This document shows positions 1-8,891 of a DNA stretch of 64,000 nt, piece by piece (the first letter of the stretch is position 1; each line of letters opens with the position of its first letter). This stretch comes from Ancylobacter moscoviensis (GTDB taxonomy: Bacteria > Pseudomonadota > Alphaproteobacteria > Rhizobiales > Xanthobacteraceae). The notes under the pieces were generated by a model. That model was not told the DNA's origin. It worked only from the letters and a program-made list of their open reading frames with translations, and made no database searches. A program made the position numbers and the translations under genes. Where the stretch lies: assembly GCF_007559435.1 (NCBI RefSeq), contig NZ_VMBP01000003.1, forward strand, positions 310,001 to 374,000, written 5' to 3'.

Positions 1-882
1 CAGCGCCTCGGCAATGCCCGGCGCCACCACGGCGAGATTGGTGGTCTGCGCCTTCGAGATGCCGATGAAGGAGTTCATGATGCCCCACACCGTGCCGAAC
101 AGGCCGACGAAGGGGGCGGTGGCGCCGATGGTGGCGAGGAGGCCAGTGCCGCGCGTGATGGCACGCCCCGCCGCCACCTCGATACGGCTGAGCGAAATCG
201 ACACGCGCTCCTTGATACCGTCGGCTGGCAGGTCGCCGGAGCGCTGGAGCTCGAGATCGGTGGTGCGCAGCATGGCACCCGCCGGGCCGGCGGCGCCGAC
301 CTTACGCGCCTCGTCCAGCGAGGCGCTGGCGAGATAGCCTCTCAGCGCGCGCCGCAGGCGTGCCTTGGCGACCATCAGTTCCAGCGACTTGGCGAGCCAG
401 ACCGTCCAGGTCACGACCGAGGCGAAGGCGAGGCCGATCATCACCGCCTTCACCACCCAGTCGGCGGCCATGAACATGCCCCAGGGGGACAGGTCGTGCG
501 GAAGCTGGGCGGCGACGGAGGCGTCCTCGCCTTCCGTGGCGGACGTGGCCAGCGCGGGATCCGCAGCGCCGGGCGTCGTCGCGCCGGCATCGGCCGCCGC
601 GCCGGCCGGGACCAGAGGCGGCACCAGCGGATCGGCGGCTTCCGCGGTCGCGGGCGCGCCCGTCTGGACGGCGGGGGCCGGGGTCTGGACGGACGGAGCC
701 ACGGCAGGGGGGGACTGGACGACGGGCGCCGTCGGCGCGGGAACGCCGGTCTGTGCCGTGGCCTCGGCCGCCGGTTGCTGCGCCAGGGCCTGCATCCCCG
801 CCGGAGCGGCGAGCAGAACGGCGAGCGCCAGCAGCGCGCTCAGGCCGGTGCGATGCGGAGAAGTCCTGCGAAGTGTCGGCAT
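1..882 (-). CDS. exbB: TonB-system energizer ExbB (C-terminus beyond the left edge)
   Basis: This is an inner-membrane proton-channel subunit of the ExbB/TolQ/MotA family, which with ExbD energises TonB-dependent outer-membrane uptake. The 294 residues present begin with a signal-like hydrophobic stretch (about residues 13-27) and an Ala/Pro/Thr-rich linker to about residue 120, as in the long ExbB proteins of rhizobia. A first membrane helix follows in the segment DWVVKAVMIGLAFASVVTW. Near the left edge comes the family hallmark TAPFVGLFGTVWGIMNSF. The ATG at 882 is the first start in this frame ahead of the signal peptide. The gene is cut by the window edge, so exbD and tonB may follow outside. 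An Irr-type box lies about 140 bp upstream. Confidence 0.88.
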   Translation of the reverse strand, partial: MPTLRRTSPHRTGLSALLALAVLLAAPAGMQALAQQPAAEATAQTGVPAPTAPVVQSPPAVAPSVQTPAPAVQTGAPATAEAADPLVPPLVPAGAAADAGATTPGAADPALATSATEGEDASVAAQLPHDLSPWGMFMAADWVVKAVMIGLAFASVVTWTVWLAKSLELMVAKARLRRALRGYLASASLDEARKVGAAGPAGAMLRTTDLELQRSGDLPADGIKERVSISLSRIEVAAGRAITRGTGLLATIGATAPFVGLFGTVWGIMNSFIGISKAQTTNLAVVAPGIAEAL

Positions 883-1021
883 GGCGGGTTTCCGAAGTTC
901 CGGTCGGCCGCCACGCCACACGTTCCATCACGGACGTATCGGCGGGCCGGCCCGTCAGTTACCGGCTTCCATAAACCCGCAAGCGCGCGCTCGACAATAT
1001 AAAAACGCCCGAAACGGCAAC

Positions 1022-1038
1022 TGTAGAACACTTCAAAA
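1022..1038 (-). promoter_or_regulatory. Candidate Irr box (iron control element, ICE) upstream of exbB
   Basis: TGTAGAACACTTCAAAA matches the published rhizobial ICE consensus TTTAGAANNNTTCTAAA at 12 of 14 defined positions. It sits in the AT-rich part of the 215-bp gap between exbB and the next gene, about 140 bp before the exbB start. Irr binds such boxes to control iron-uptake genes, and exbB is a plausible target. The match is seen; the function is inferred. Confidence 0.5.
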
Positions 1039-1097
1039 CAATGAATACGCTGACGAAATCCAGTTTATCATCGTTCTAGACTGAGAAATATTGCCAA

Positions 1098-2525
1098 CTA
1101 CGAAGCGATGACCTTTCCGGGATTGAGCGTACCCGCCGGATCCAGCGCCGCCTTGAGCCGGTGCATCAGGTCGAGGCCGACCGGGTCCGCGTAATGCGCC
1201 AGTTCCTCGCGCTTGAGCACGCCGATGCCGTGCTCGGCGGCGATGGAGCCGTCCATGTCCACCACGATGTCGTGAACGATACGGTTGAAGGTCTCCCACA
1301 TGCCGATGAAGGCAGCCTTCTCCATGCCCACGGGCTGGCTGAGGTTGAAGTGGATATTGCCGTCGCCGACATGGCCGAACGGACAGGGCCGCAGCCCCGG
1401 CAGCGCCGCCATGCAGGCGGGGAGCGCCCGGCCGAGGAACTCCGGCACCCGCGAAACCGGCACCGAGACGTCGTGCTTGATCGAGCCGCCCTCGTGCTTC
1501 TGCGCCTCCGACATGTCCTCGCGCAGCCGCCACATATTGGCCGCCTGCGCCTCGCTGGCGGCGATCACCGCGTCGGTCACCTCGCCGGCCTCCATCGCCG
1601 CGCCGAGGCTTTCCTCCATCAGCGCGGCGAGGTCGAAGGCGCGGGTCGGGGCGGAGAACTCGGCCAGCACATACCAGTCATGGGTGTCGCGGAAGGGACG
1701 CACGACGCCCGGCATGTGCTTCAGCACCGTCTCGACGCCGAACGCCGCCATCAGCTCGAAGGTGGTGAGGGCGTCCCCCGCCTCGCCGCGCAGGCGCTTG
1801 AGCAAGGCGAGAGCGGCCTGCGGGTCGGGCACGGCGAGGAAGGCGGTGGTGCGCTGCACCGGCCGGGGAAACAGCTTGAGCACGGCGGCGGTGATGATGC
1901 CGAGCGTTCCCTCGGTGCCGAGGAAGAGCTGCTTCAGGTCATAGCCGGCGTTGTTCTTGCGCAGCCGCTTGAGGCCGTTCCACACCCGCCCGTCGGCGAG
2001 CACGACCTCGAGGCCGAGCACCAGCTCGCGCGCATTGCCGTAGCGCAGCACGGCGGTGCCGCCGGCATTGGACGACAAATTGCCGCCGATGCGGCAGGAG
2101 CCCTGCGAGGCGATGTGCAGCGGGAACAGGCAGCCGGCCGCCTCCGCCGCCTCGTGCACCTTGTCGAGGATGCAGCCTGCCTCCACCGTCATCGTCATGT
2201 CGACGGGATCGACGTTGCGGATGCGGTCGAGCCGGGCGAGCGACACCAGCACCTCGCCGAACGGCATCTGCCCGCCGACCAGCCCGGTATTGCCGCCCTG
2301 CGGCACGACGGGAACGCCCGCGTCGGCGCAGGCCCCGACGATGAAGGCGACCTCCTCACTCGTGCCGGGCCGCAGCACCGCCGGCGTCCGCCCCTGATAG
2401 AGCCCGCGCTCCTCGCGCAGATAGGGCGCCATGTCGGCCGGGTCGGTCAGCACGTGCTGGGCACCGATCCGCCCGGCGATGGCGGCAAGGAGCGGGGCGA
2501 GGTCGGCGGAAGGCGTGGAGAGCAT
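1098..2525 (-). CDS. FAD-binding 2-hydroxyacid dehydrogenase (GlcD / D-2-hydroxyglutarate dehydrogenase type)
   Basis: This 475-residue flavoprotein has a PCMH-type FAD-binding domain (about residues 35-215; VVPQGGNTGLVGGQ is the pyrophosphate-binding stretch) and a FAD-oxidase C-terminal domain. That domain carries the metal/substrate motif FGHVGDGNIHFN and the terminal AEHGIGVLKREE. The family oxidises D-lactate, glycolate or D-2-hydroxyglutarate and passes electrons to quinone or an electron-transfer flavoprotein; the substrate cannot be read from sequence. The start at 2525 (MLSTPSADL) is chosen because the open frame further upstream has no family similarity and overlaps two plus-strand genes. 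It is divergent from the VOC gene. Confidence 0.85.
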   Translation of the reverse strand: MLSTPSADLAPLLAAIAGRIGAQHVLTDPADMAPYLREERGLYQGRTPAVLRPGTSEEVAFIVGACADAGVPVVPQGGNTGLVGGQMPFGEVLVSLARLDRIRNVDPVDMTMTVEAGCILDKVHEAAEAAGCLFPLHIASQGSCRIGGNLSSNAGGTAVLRYGNARELVLGLEVVLADGRVWNGLKRLRKNNAGYDLKQLFLGTEGTLGIITAAVLKLFPRPVQRTTAFLAVPDPQAALALLKRLRGEAGDALTTFELMAAFGVETVLKHMPGVVRPFRDTHDWYVLAEFSAPTRAFDLAALMEESLGAAMEAGEVTDAVIAASEAQAANMWRLREDMSEAQKHEGGSIKHDVSVPVSRVPEFLGRALPACMAALPGLRPCPFGHVGDGNIHFNLSQPVGMEKAAFIGMWETFNRIVHDIVVDMDGSIAAEHGIGVLKREELAHYADPVGLDLMHRLKAALDPAGTLNPGKVIAS

Positions 2526-2711
2526 GGCGGCGTCCGGATGGCTGGCTGCGTGGCGTCGTTCCCGGATCATAGGCGCGCTCGCGGCGCGGGTCAGGAGGGC
2601 GCGCGTGCCAGGCGACCATGTTCTATCGCCGCAGCCCGGATGCCGGCGCTTGACCCGTCCCGCCCCTGCATCAGGATCGCGGTACATCCCGCGGCAGGAC
2701 AGGAGATCCAT

Positions 2712-3119
2712 ATGCCTTCGCTGATCCTCTACGTCACGCTCGGCGTCTCGGACTTCGACCGCTCCCTCGCCTTCTACGATCCGGTAATGGCGAGCCTCGG
2801 CCAGAGCCGCAGCGACGATGCGACGCCCGGCTGGGCGGGCTACGGCCCGGACTATGACGGCGGCGTCAGCCTCTGGCTGTGCCATCCCTTCGACGGCAAC
2901 GCCCCGCAGCCCGGTAACGGACCGATGGTGGCGATGCGCGCGGCCAGCGCCGGGCAGGTGGACGCCTTCCACGCCGCCGCGCTCGCCCATGGCGGCAGCA
3001 GCGATGGCGCGCCGGGCCTGCGCCCGCACTACACGCCACATTTCTACGCGGCCTATGTCCGCGACCCCGACGGCAACAAGCTCGCCGCCGTCTTCCACCG
3101 CTACGGACTGCCGGAATAA
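2712..3119 (+). CDS. VOC family (glyoxalase/bleomycin-resistance fold) protein
   Basis: This 135-residue single-domain protein has a typical VOC N-terminus (TLGVSDFDRSLAFYDPVMASLG) and C-terminus (YVRDPDGNKLAAVFH), the two edges of the paired beta-alpha-beta-beta-beta modules. An AGGAGA ribosome site lies a few bases before the ATG. Members are metal-dependent lyases, dioxygenases or binding proteins, and the substrate here is not predictable. It stands between a divergent flavoprotein gene and the ABC-F gene, with no sign of an operon. Confidence 0.8.
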   Translation: MPSLILYVTLGVSDFDRSLAFYDPVMASLGQSRSDDATPGWAGYGPDYDGGVSLWLCHPFDGNAPQPGNGPMVAMRAASAGQVDAFHAAALAHGGSSDGAPGLRPHYTPHFYAAYVRDPDGNKLAAVFHRYGLPE

Positions 3120-3191
3120 CGCCGCGCCGGAGGGGGCGGCTTCCGACGCCTGCCCCTTGCCCGCCGGCCGCGCATCCCCTATCCCCGCGCC

Positions 3192-5009
3192 ATGGCGCCA
3201 CCTCTTCTTCTGCTTCAGGACATCAGGCTCACCTTCGGCGGCACGCCGCTGCTCGAAGGGGCGGAGCTTTCCGTCTCCCAGGGCGAGCGCGTCGGCCTCG
3301 TCGGCCGCAACGGCTCGGGCAAGTCGACCCTGCTCAAGATCGCCGCCGGGTTTGTGCAAGCGGATTCCGGCACGCGCTTCGTGCAGCCCGGCGCCACGGT
3401 GCGCTATCTGCCGCAGGAGCCGGACCTCTCCGGCTTCGCCACCACCCTCGCCTATGTCGAGGCCGGCATGGGGCCGGGCGACCAGGAGTACCGCGCGCGC
3501 TACCTGCTGGAACAACTCGGCCTCACCGGCGAGGAATCCCCGGCGAGCCTGTCGGGCGGCGAGGCCCGCCGTGCCGCGCTCGCCCGCGTGCTGGCGCCCG
3601 AGCCGGACATCCTGCTGCTCGACGAGCCCACCAATCATCTCGACCTGCCGGCCATCGAATGGCTGGAAAGCGAGATCGCCTCGACTCGTTCCGCTCTCGT
3701 GCTGATCAGCCACGACCGGCGCTTCCTCGAAGACCTCACCCGCGCCACCGTCTGGCTGGACCGCGGGCAGACGCGGCGCATGGAGCGCGGCTTCCGGTTC
3801 TTCGAGGAATGGCGCGACCAGGTGCTGGAGGAAGAGGAACGCGACCAGCAGAAGCTCGCCCGGCAGATCGTCGCGGAAGAGCACTGGATGCGCTACGGCG
3901 TCACCGCCCGGCGCAAGCGCAACATGCGCCGTGTCGCCGAGCTCGCCGACCTACGCAAGCAGTACCGCGAGCACCGCCGGGCGCTCGGCACGGTCACGCT
4001 GACCTCGACCGAGGCCGAAACCTCCGGCAAGCTGGTGATGGAGGCCGAACACATCTCGAAGTCGTTCGGCGAGCGCGTGATCGTCCGCGACTTCTCCATC
4101 CGCATCCAGCGCGGCGACTGCATCGGCATCGTCGGCCCCAACGGCGCCGGCAAGACGACGCTGCTGAAGATGCTGACCGGCGAGCTGGCGCCCGACAGCG
4201 GCACGGTGAAGCTCGGCACCAATCTCGAAATGGCGACGCTCGACCAGCGCCGTGCCAAGCTCGACCCCACCCGCTCGGTGCGCGACACGCTGACCGACGG
4301 GCGCGGCGACCAGGTATTCATCGGCGGAAATCCGCGCCACGTCATCGGCTACATGAAGGACTTCCTGTTCGCGCCCGAGCAGGCCGGCACGCCGGTGTCC
4401 TCGCTCTCGGGCGGCGAGCGCGGGCGGCTGCTGCTCGCCTGCGCGCTGGCGCAGGCCTCGAACCTTCTGGTGCTCGACGAGCCGACCAACGACCTCGACC
4501 TCGAAACGCTCGACCTCTTGGAAGAGATGATCGACGACTATGCCGGCACCGTGCTGCTGGTCAGCCACGACCGCGACTTCCTCGACCGCACGGTGACGGC
4601 GACCATCGTCTTCGAGGGCGACGGCAACTGGAACGTCTATGCCGGCGGCTATTCCGACATGGTGGCCCAGCGCGGCCAGGGCGTGACCGCCCGCGGCGGC
4701 GCCGAGAAGGCACCCAAAGCGGCGGACAAGCCCGAAGCCGCGCCCGCCCCGGCAGAGAAGGGCGCGCCGAAGCGCAAGCTCTCCTACAAGGAGAAGCACG
4801 CACTGGAACAACTGCCCAAGCAGATCGCCGCGCTGGAGGCGGAGATCGCCAAGCTCGCCGGGAAGATGCAGGCGCCGGACTTCTATACGAAGGACCCCTC
4901 CGGCTTTGCCAAAACCTCCGCCGCGCTGGAGAAGGCGCAGGGCGAGCTTTCCAAGGCAGAGGAACAGTGGCTGGAGCTGGAGATGCTGCGCGAGGAACTG
5001 GGGGCGTAA
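3192..5009 (+). CDS. ABC-F family ATPase (Uup-like)
   Basis: This cytosolic 605-residue protein has two ABC domains and no membrane segments. Domain 1 has Walker A GRNGSGKST (about residue 38), signature LSGGEARR and Walker B ILLLDEPTNHLDL. Domain 2 has GPNGAGKTT (about residue 315), LSGGERGR and LLVLDEPTNDLDL. An arginine/glutamate-rich linker joins them. After an Ala/Pro spacer the last 80 residues form a charged coiled coil, as in Uup rather than EttA. ABC-F proteins act on ribosomes or, for Uup, on DNA/ribosome quality control. The spacing to the upstream VOC gene (72 bp) suggests its own promoter. Confidence 0.88.
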   Translation: MAPPLLLLQDIRLTFGGTPLLEGAELSVSQGERVGLVGRNGSGKSTLLKIAAGFVQADSGTRFVQPGATVRYLPQEPDLSGFATTLAYVEAGMGPGDQEYRARYLLEQLGLTGEESPASLSGGEARRAALARVLAPEPDILLLDEPTNHLDLPAIEWLESEIASTRSALVLISHDRRFLEDLTRATVWLDRGQTRRMERGFRFFEEWRDQVLEEEERDQQKLARQIVAEEHWMRYGVTARRKRNMRRVAELADLRKQYREHRRALGTVTLTSTEAETSGKLVMEAEHISKSFGERVIVRDFSIRIQRGDCIGIVGPNGAGKTTLLKMLTGELAPDSGTVKLGTNLEMATLDQRRAKLDPTRSVRDTLTDGRGDQVFIGGNPRHVIGYMKDFLFAPEQAGTPVSSLSGGERGRLLLACALAQASNLLVLDEPTNDLDLETLDLLEEMIDDYAGTVLLVSHDRDFLDRTVTATIVFEGDGNWNVYAGGYSDMVAQRGQGVTARGGAEKAPKAADKPEAAPAPAEKGAPKRKLSYKEKHALEQLPKQIAALEAEIAKLAGKMQAPDFYTKDPSGFAKTSAALEKAQGELSKAEEQWLELEMLREELGA

Positions 5010-5036
5010 GCGGTGCCGCTGCGCCATAGGTAAAGC

Positions 5037-5130
5037 CGTGGATGGCCGGCCAAGCCCGGCCATGACGGCGTTCGTATTGGACGCTCCAGCCAGATCCACG
5101 TCATGCCCGGCCTTCAGCCGGGCATCCACG
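5037..5130. repeat. Dispersed palindromic repeat, two inverted units
   Basis: Unit 1 (5037-5067) reads CGTGGATGGCCGG...CATGACG; unit 2 (5099-5130) has the opposite orientation, CGTCATGCCCGGC...CATCCACG. Each unit is a GC-rich hairpin flanked by CGTCATG and CATCCACG ends. The same element recurs near 11886, 48546, 53332, 57534 and 63962. It fills much of the 174-bp gap between the ABC-F and methyltransferase genes. Confidence 0.75.
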
Positions 5131-5183
5131 CCTTCTGCCCCGCTGAGCCGCGACATCGGCCTCGGAAGACGATAAGACGCGCC

Positions 5184-5990
5184 ATGCCCCTTCTCATTCC
5201 CCTCGCCTCCTCCGACGACCCGCGCATCGAGCCCTATCGCGTCATCAAGGAGCGCGATCTCGTCGGGCGCGGCGGGCGGTTCATCGTCGAGGGGCGGACC
5301 GTGCTCGACGTGGCGCTCTCCCCGCGCAACCGCTTCAAGCTCGAATCCCTGCTGCTGGCGGAAAGCCGCGTCCACGCTCTGGGCGAACTGCTGGCACAGG
5401 CGCCCGAGGGGCTGCCGATCTACACCGCCTCGCAGGCGATCCTCGACGGCATCACCGGCTTCCACATCCATCGCGGCCTGCTCGGCGTCGGGCTGCGCGG
5501 CGAGATGCCTTCCATGGCGGAACTCGTCGCCTCGCTTCCCGAGGAGGCGCTGGTGGTGGTGCCGCTCGGCATCACCAACCACGACAATGTCGGCGGCATC
5601 ATGCGCAACGCCGCCGCCTTCGGCGCCGATGCCGCGCTGTTCGACTTCGCCTCCTGCGATCCGCTCTATCGCAAGGCCATCCGCGTTTCCGTCGGCGGCA
5701 GCCTCGTCGTGCCCTTCGCACGCGAAGGCTCGGCCGAAGCGATCCTCGACCTGCTCGCCGCCCACGGCTTCGAGCTGCTGGCGCTGAGCCCGGCGGGCGC
5801 GACCGCGCTTGGCGATATCCGCCGGCCGAAGCGCGCCGCGCTGCTGCTCGGCGCCGAGGGACCGGGCCTGCCGGAATCCATCCTCGCCCGCACCCGCACG
5901 GTGCGCATTCCGATGAGGGCCGGCTTCGATTCCCTCAACGTCGCGACCGCCGGCGGTATCGCGCTACACGCCCTTACGTCAGGCCGATAA
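5184..5990 (+). CDS. SpoU/TrmH-family RNA 2'-O-methyltransferase
   Basis: This 268-residue SPOUT-class methyltransferase uses S-adenosylmethionine to methylate a ribose 2'-OH of rRNA or tRNA. The N-terminal about 110 residues resemble an L30e-like substrate-binding domain. The catalytic knot has motif 1 NHDNVGGIMRNAAAFGAD, motif 2 LLGAEGPGLP and motif 3 DSLNVATAGGIALH. The ATG at 5184 (MPLLIPL) is preferred over an upstream in-frame ATG because the latter would translate the palindromic repeat. The target base is unknown. An intrinsic terminator follows about 110 bp downstream. Confidence 0.85.
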   Translation: MPLLIPLASSDDPRIEPYRVIKERDLVGRGGRFIVEGRTVLDVALSPRNRFKLESLLLAESRVHALGELLAQAPEGLPIYTASQAILDGITGFHIHRGLLGVGLRGEMPSMAELVASLPEEALVVVPLGITNHDNVGGIMRNAAAFGADAALFDFASCDPLYRKAIRVSVGGSLVVPFAREGSAEAILDLLAAHGFELLALSPAGATALGDIRRPKRAALLLGAEGPGLPESILARTRTVRIPMRAGFDSLNVATAGGIALHALTSGR

Positions 5991-6097
5991 AGCACGCGTG
6001 AGAGCGCGAATCAGCGCTCGACAATCGCGATTCCGAGGCGCATGCTCCGGCGTACTTGATACAGGCGGGCAGCCGTCTGACTGATCGTCACCTTGTC

Positions 6098-6127
6098 AGG
6101 CCCGGGGTTTCACCTCGGGCCTTTTTC
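6098..6127 (+). terminator. Rho-independent terminator
   Basis: AGGCCCG (6098-6104) pairs with CGGGCCT (6116-6122), with further GGT/ACC pairing towards the loop, and a run of five T follows. It lies downstream of the plus-strand RNA methyltransferase gene and upstream of the C1 cluster. Confidence 0.8.
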
Positions 6128-6239
6128 TATGCGCTGCCGCCTTTGGCCCGGCAGTTTTTGCTGATATTGCGGCGCCTTGCGCCGGCTTGCGCGGCCCGGC
6201 GTTTGGCGTAGCCTCTCGGCCCCGAACGGAAGTCAGACC

Positions 6240-6848
6240 ATGCCGGACCTTCAACTCCCCCGCCGCCCCGAGATCGTCAAGCTCGGCGGCAGCCTGACCG
6301 GCGATCCGCGCCTGCCGGCGCTGCTCGGCGCGCTGGCGCGGCGTGGCGCGCCGCTGCTCCTCGTCGCCGGCGGCGGCCCGCTGGCCGACGGTGTGCGCGT
6401 GCTGCAGCCACGCCTGTCGCTGAGCGAGGGTGCCTGCCACCGCATGGCGATCCTCGCCATGGAGCAGACCGCCATCGCTTTCGCCGACCTCGCCCCCCAT
6501 ATTGCGCTCGCGGACGGGCCGGAAGCCATCGCCCACGCGCAGGCCGAAGGGCGTGCCGCGCTCTGGCTGCCGGCCCGCATGGCGCTGGCCGCGCGCGACC
6601 TGCCGGAGAACTGGGATCTGACCTCCGACAGCCTTGCCGCATGGCTTGCCGGCGAGACCGGCGCCGCCGGGCTGGTGCTGGTAAAGTCCACCGCCGCCGC
6701 GCCGGGCAGCGCGCCGGCGGACTGGGCCGCCGCCGGGCTGGTCGATCCGCTGTTTCCGGCCTTCGCCGCGCGCCTTGCCGGCCCCGTCGCGGTGACGACG
6801 GTCGAGGCGGCGCTGGCCTCGCTCGAACATGGGAGCCTCGCGGCATGA
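6240..6848 (+). CDS. Amino-acid-kinase-family protein, MfnE-like (aminomethylfuran phosphate kinase)
   Basis: This 202-residue kinase has the amino-acid-kinase signatures EIVKLGGSL near the N-terminus and LLLVAGGGPLADGVR around residues 40-55, plus a WDLTSDSLAAWLAG segment. In methanogens MfnE phosphorylates (5-aminomethylfuran-3-yl)methyl phosphate to the diphosphate during methanofuran synthesis. A homologue beside mfnB in a methylotroph cluster fits methylofuran synthesis (inference). The start MPDLQLP at 6240 follows a GGAAGT-like ribosome site. The stop overlaps the dmrB start (ATGA), so the genes are translationally coupled. Confidence 0.72.
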   Translation: MPDLQLPRRPEIVKLGGSLTGDPRLPALLGALARRGAPLLLVAGGGPLADGVRVLQPRLSLSEGACHRMAILAMEQTAIAFADLAPHIALADGPEAIAHAQAEGRAALWLPARMALAARDLPENWDLTSDSLAAWLAGETGAAGLVLVKSTAAAPGSAPADWAAAGLVDPLFPAFAARLAGPVAVTTVEAALASLEHGSLAA

Positions 6849-7411
6849 GCGTCAAGAAGGGTGTCTATCCGCGTTGGGCCTGGGCGCTGACCGGCTCGGG
6901 GCATTTCTTCACGGAGTCGATCGCCCTCATCAAGGCGCTCGATGCCGTGGACCTCTTCGTCTCCAAGGCGGCGGAAGAGGTGCTGCGCATGTACAAGCAG
7001 GAGCTGCCGGCCGACACCCGCATCTTCCACGAGACCACGGCGAGCTCCGCCCCGGTCGGGCGCTTCTACGAGGGGCTCTACCACACGCTGGTGGTCTCGC
7101 CCGCCTCGTCCAACACGGTGGCGAAGGCAGTGTTCGGCATTTCCGACACGCTGGTGACGAACTGCTTCGCGCAGGCGGGAAAATGCCGCGTGCACGCCAT
7201 CGTCTTCGCCTGCGACACCGCGCCAGAGATGATCACCATGGCGCCGAAGGGCCCGGTGCCGGTCTATCCGCGCCGCATCGACCTCGAGAACACCGCCAAG
7301 CTCAAGGAGTTCGACGACACCACGGTGGTCGAATCGATCCGCGAGCTGGAGGACGCCATCGCCGCGCGCCAGCTGCACCTCGCCGAGAAGGCCGCCCCCG
7401 TCGATGGCTGA
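6845..7411 (+). CDS. dmrB: Dihydromethanopterin reductase-type flavoprotein (DmrB/AfpA family)
   Basis: This 188-residue flavodoxin-like FMN protein opens with the fold's first strand and phosphate loop (WALTGSGHFFTES) and has VVSPASSNTVAKAVFGISD as a second FMN-contact segment. Several cysteines follow (NCFAQAGKC, FACD). The family includes DmrB of Burkholderia, shown to reduce dihydromethanopterin to H4MPT, the last step of cofactor synthesis; archaeal relatives are AfpA/DmrX. It overlaps its upstream neighbour by 4 bp and its downstream one by 8 bp. DmrA-type enzymes do the same reaction in other methylotrophs, so the role is well supported but not proven. Confidence 0.75.
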   Translation: MSVKKGVYPRWAWALTGSGHFFTESIALIKALDAVDLFVSKAAEEVLRMYKQELPADTRIFHETTASSAPVGRFYEGLYHTLVVSPASSNTVAKAVFGISDTLVTNCFAQAGKCRVHAIVFACDTAPEMITMAPKGPVPVYPRRIDLENTAKLKEFDDTTVVESIRELEDAIAARQLHLAEKAAPVDG

Positions 7412-8891
7412 CGAGAACGCGTCCGACACCGCCTCCACCGCCGCGAAGAAACCTTCGAGGATCGCCCTCGTCACCGGTTCGCTGGCCGAGCCGCGCCTGA
7501 CGAAGATCGCCGGCGAGATCGCCGACGCGGCGCTCGACCCGGTGGTGGTCAATGTCGGGGTCAAGGTCGCGGCGCTGATGACGGCGGAGATCGTCGAGCG
7601 CCGGCTGAAGCTGCCGGAGGGCACCGACCGGGTGCTGATGCCCGGCCGCTTCCGCGGCGATCTCGACCGGCTGGAGCGCTTCTTCGGCGTGCCCTTCGCA
7701 CGCGGGCCGGACGAGATGGCGGATATTCCCGACTATTTCGGCCAGCAGCGCCGGGCGGTCGACCTGTCGAAGCACGACGTGACGATCTTCGCCGAGATCG
7801 TCGACGCCACCGTGCTCGACGTGGAGGGCATCGTCGCGCGCGCGCTCTACCTGCGCGGCGAAGGGGCCGACGTCGTCGATCTCGGCTGCATGCCCGACAC
7901 GGCCTTCCCGCATCTGGAGGAAGCCATCGCCGCCCTGCACGCGGAGGGGCTGAAGGTCAGCGTCGACAGCTTCGATCTCACCGAACTCGCGCGCGCCACC
8001 CGCGCCGGCGCCGATTTCCTGCTCAGCCTCAACGAGGACAACCTGCACATCGCCAAGGAAGGGACGGCGGTGCCGGTTCTCGTGCCGGCGAAGCAGGGCG
8101 ATCTCGACTCCCTGTGCCGCGCCGTGGACGCCTGCCTCGCCGCCGGCCAGCCCTTCTACGCCGACCCCATCCTCGACCCCATCCATTACGGCTTCACGCC
8201 TTCGGTGGTGCGCTACGCCGAGCTGCGCCGGCGCTACCCGGACATCCCGATGCTGATGGGCATCGGCAACGTCACCGAGCTGACCGACGCCGACACCACC
8301 GGCATCAACGCCATATTGATGGGGATGATTTCCGAATTGCACATCCAGGCGGTGCTGGCGGTGCAGGTGAGCCCGCATTGCCGCACGGCGGTGCGCGAGT
8401 TCGACCGCGCGCGGCGCGAATTCTACGCTGCCCGGCAGGCCGGGGCGCTGCCGCAGGGCTTCGGCGGCGGGCTTATGGCGCTGCGCGACCGCAAGCCCTT
8501 CCCCGCCGCGCCCGAGGACATCGCCCGCCTCGCGGCGGAGGTGCGCGACCGCAACTTCCGCATCGACGTGACCGAGGACGGCATCCACATCTACAACCGC
8601 GAGGGCCACCACGTCGCGGCCGATCCCTTCGCGCTGTTCCCGCACCTCAAGGTCGAGGACGACGGGGCGCACGCCTTCTATCTCGGCGTGGAGACGGCGC
8701 GCGCCGAGATCGCCTACAAGCTCGGCAAGCGCTATGCGCAGGACGAGGGCCTGAGATGGGGCGTCGTCGGCGAGATCGCCGGCAGCCCGGAGGAGGCCCA
8801 TCGTTTGACATTCAAGGAAGCCGGCACGACCTTGCAGGCCAAGGTCGACAAGCCGGCCGCATCGGGAAAGGCGCCTTCAAGTGATCCGTGA
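7404..8891 (+). CDS. DUF6513 / dihydropteroate-synthase-like protein (TIGR00284-type)
   Basis: This 495-residue protein has an N-terminal Rossmann-like part (LVTGSLAEPRLTKIAGE...), a central TIM-barrel pterin-binding domain (about residues 150-330; GADVVDLGCMPD, LKVSVDSFD, FYADPILDPIHYG) and a C-terminal domain specific to this family (about 370-480). Archaeal homologues of the MJ0107 type are annotated as dihydropteroate-synthase-related. Their position in C1 clusters suggests a pterin-handling step in H4MPT assembly, but I know of no proven reaction. It overlaps dmrB by 8 bp and the DUF447 gene by 11 bp, so co-translation is likely. Confidence 0.78.
   Translation: MADENASDTASTAAKKPSRIALVTGSLAEPRLTKIAGEIADAALDPVVVNVGVKVAALMTAEIVERRLKLPEGTDRVLMPGRFRGDLDRLERFFGVPFARGPDEMADIPDYFGQQRRAVDLSKHDVTIFAEIVDATVLDVEGIVARALYLRGEGADVVDLGCMPDTAFPHLEEAIAALHAEGLKVSVDSFDLTELARATRAGADFLLSLNEDNLHIAKEGTAVPVLVPAKQGDLDSLCRAVDACLAAGQPFYADPILDPIHYGFTPSVVRYAELRRRYPDIPMLMGIGNVTELTDADTTGINAILMGMISELHIQAVLAVQVSPHCRTAVREFDRARREFYAARQAGALPQGFGGGLMALRDRKPFPAAPEDIARLAAEVRDRNFRIDVTEDGIHIYNREGHHVAADPFALFPHLKVEDDGAHAFYLGVETARAEIAYKLGKRYAQDEGLRWGVVGEIAGSPEEAHRLTFKEAGTTLQAKVDKPAASGKAPSSDP

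Noticed and set aside
302-931. 209-codon minus-strand frame overlapping exbB
   Set aside because: Arg/Gly-rich alternative frame; the ExbB frame has the signal peptide and membrane motifs.
2526-3884. Long N-terminal extension of the FAD-linked dehydrogenase frame on the minus strand (928 codons in total)
   Set aside because: It overlaps the VOC and ABC-F genes on the other strand and shows no family similarity; family length fits the start at 2525.
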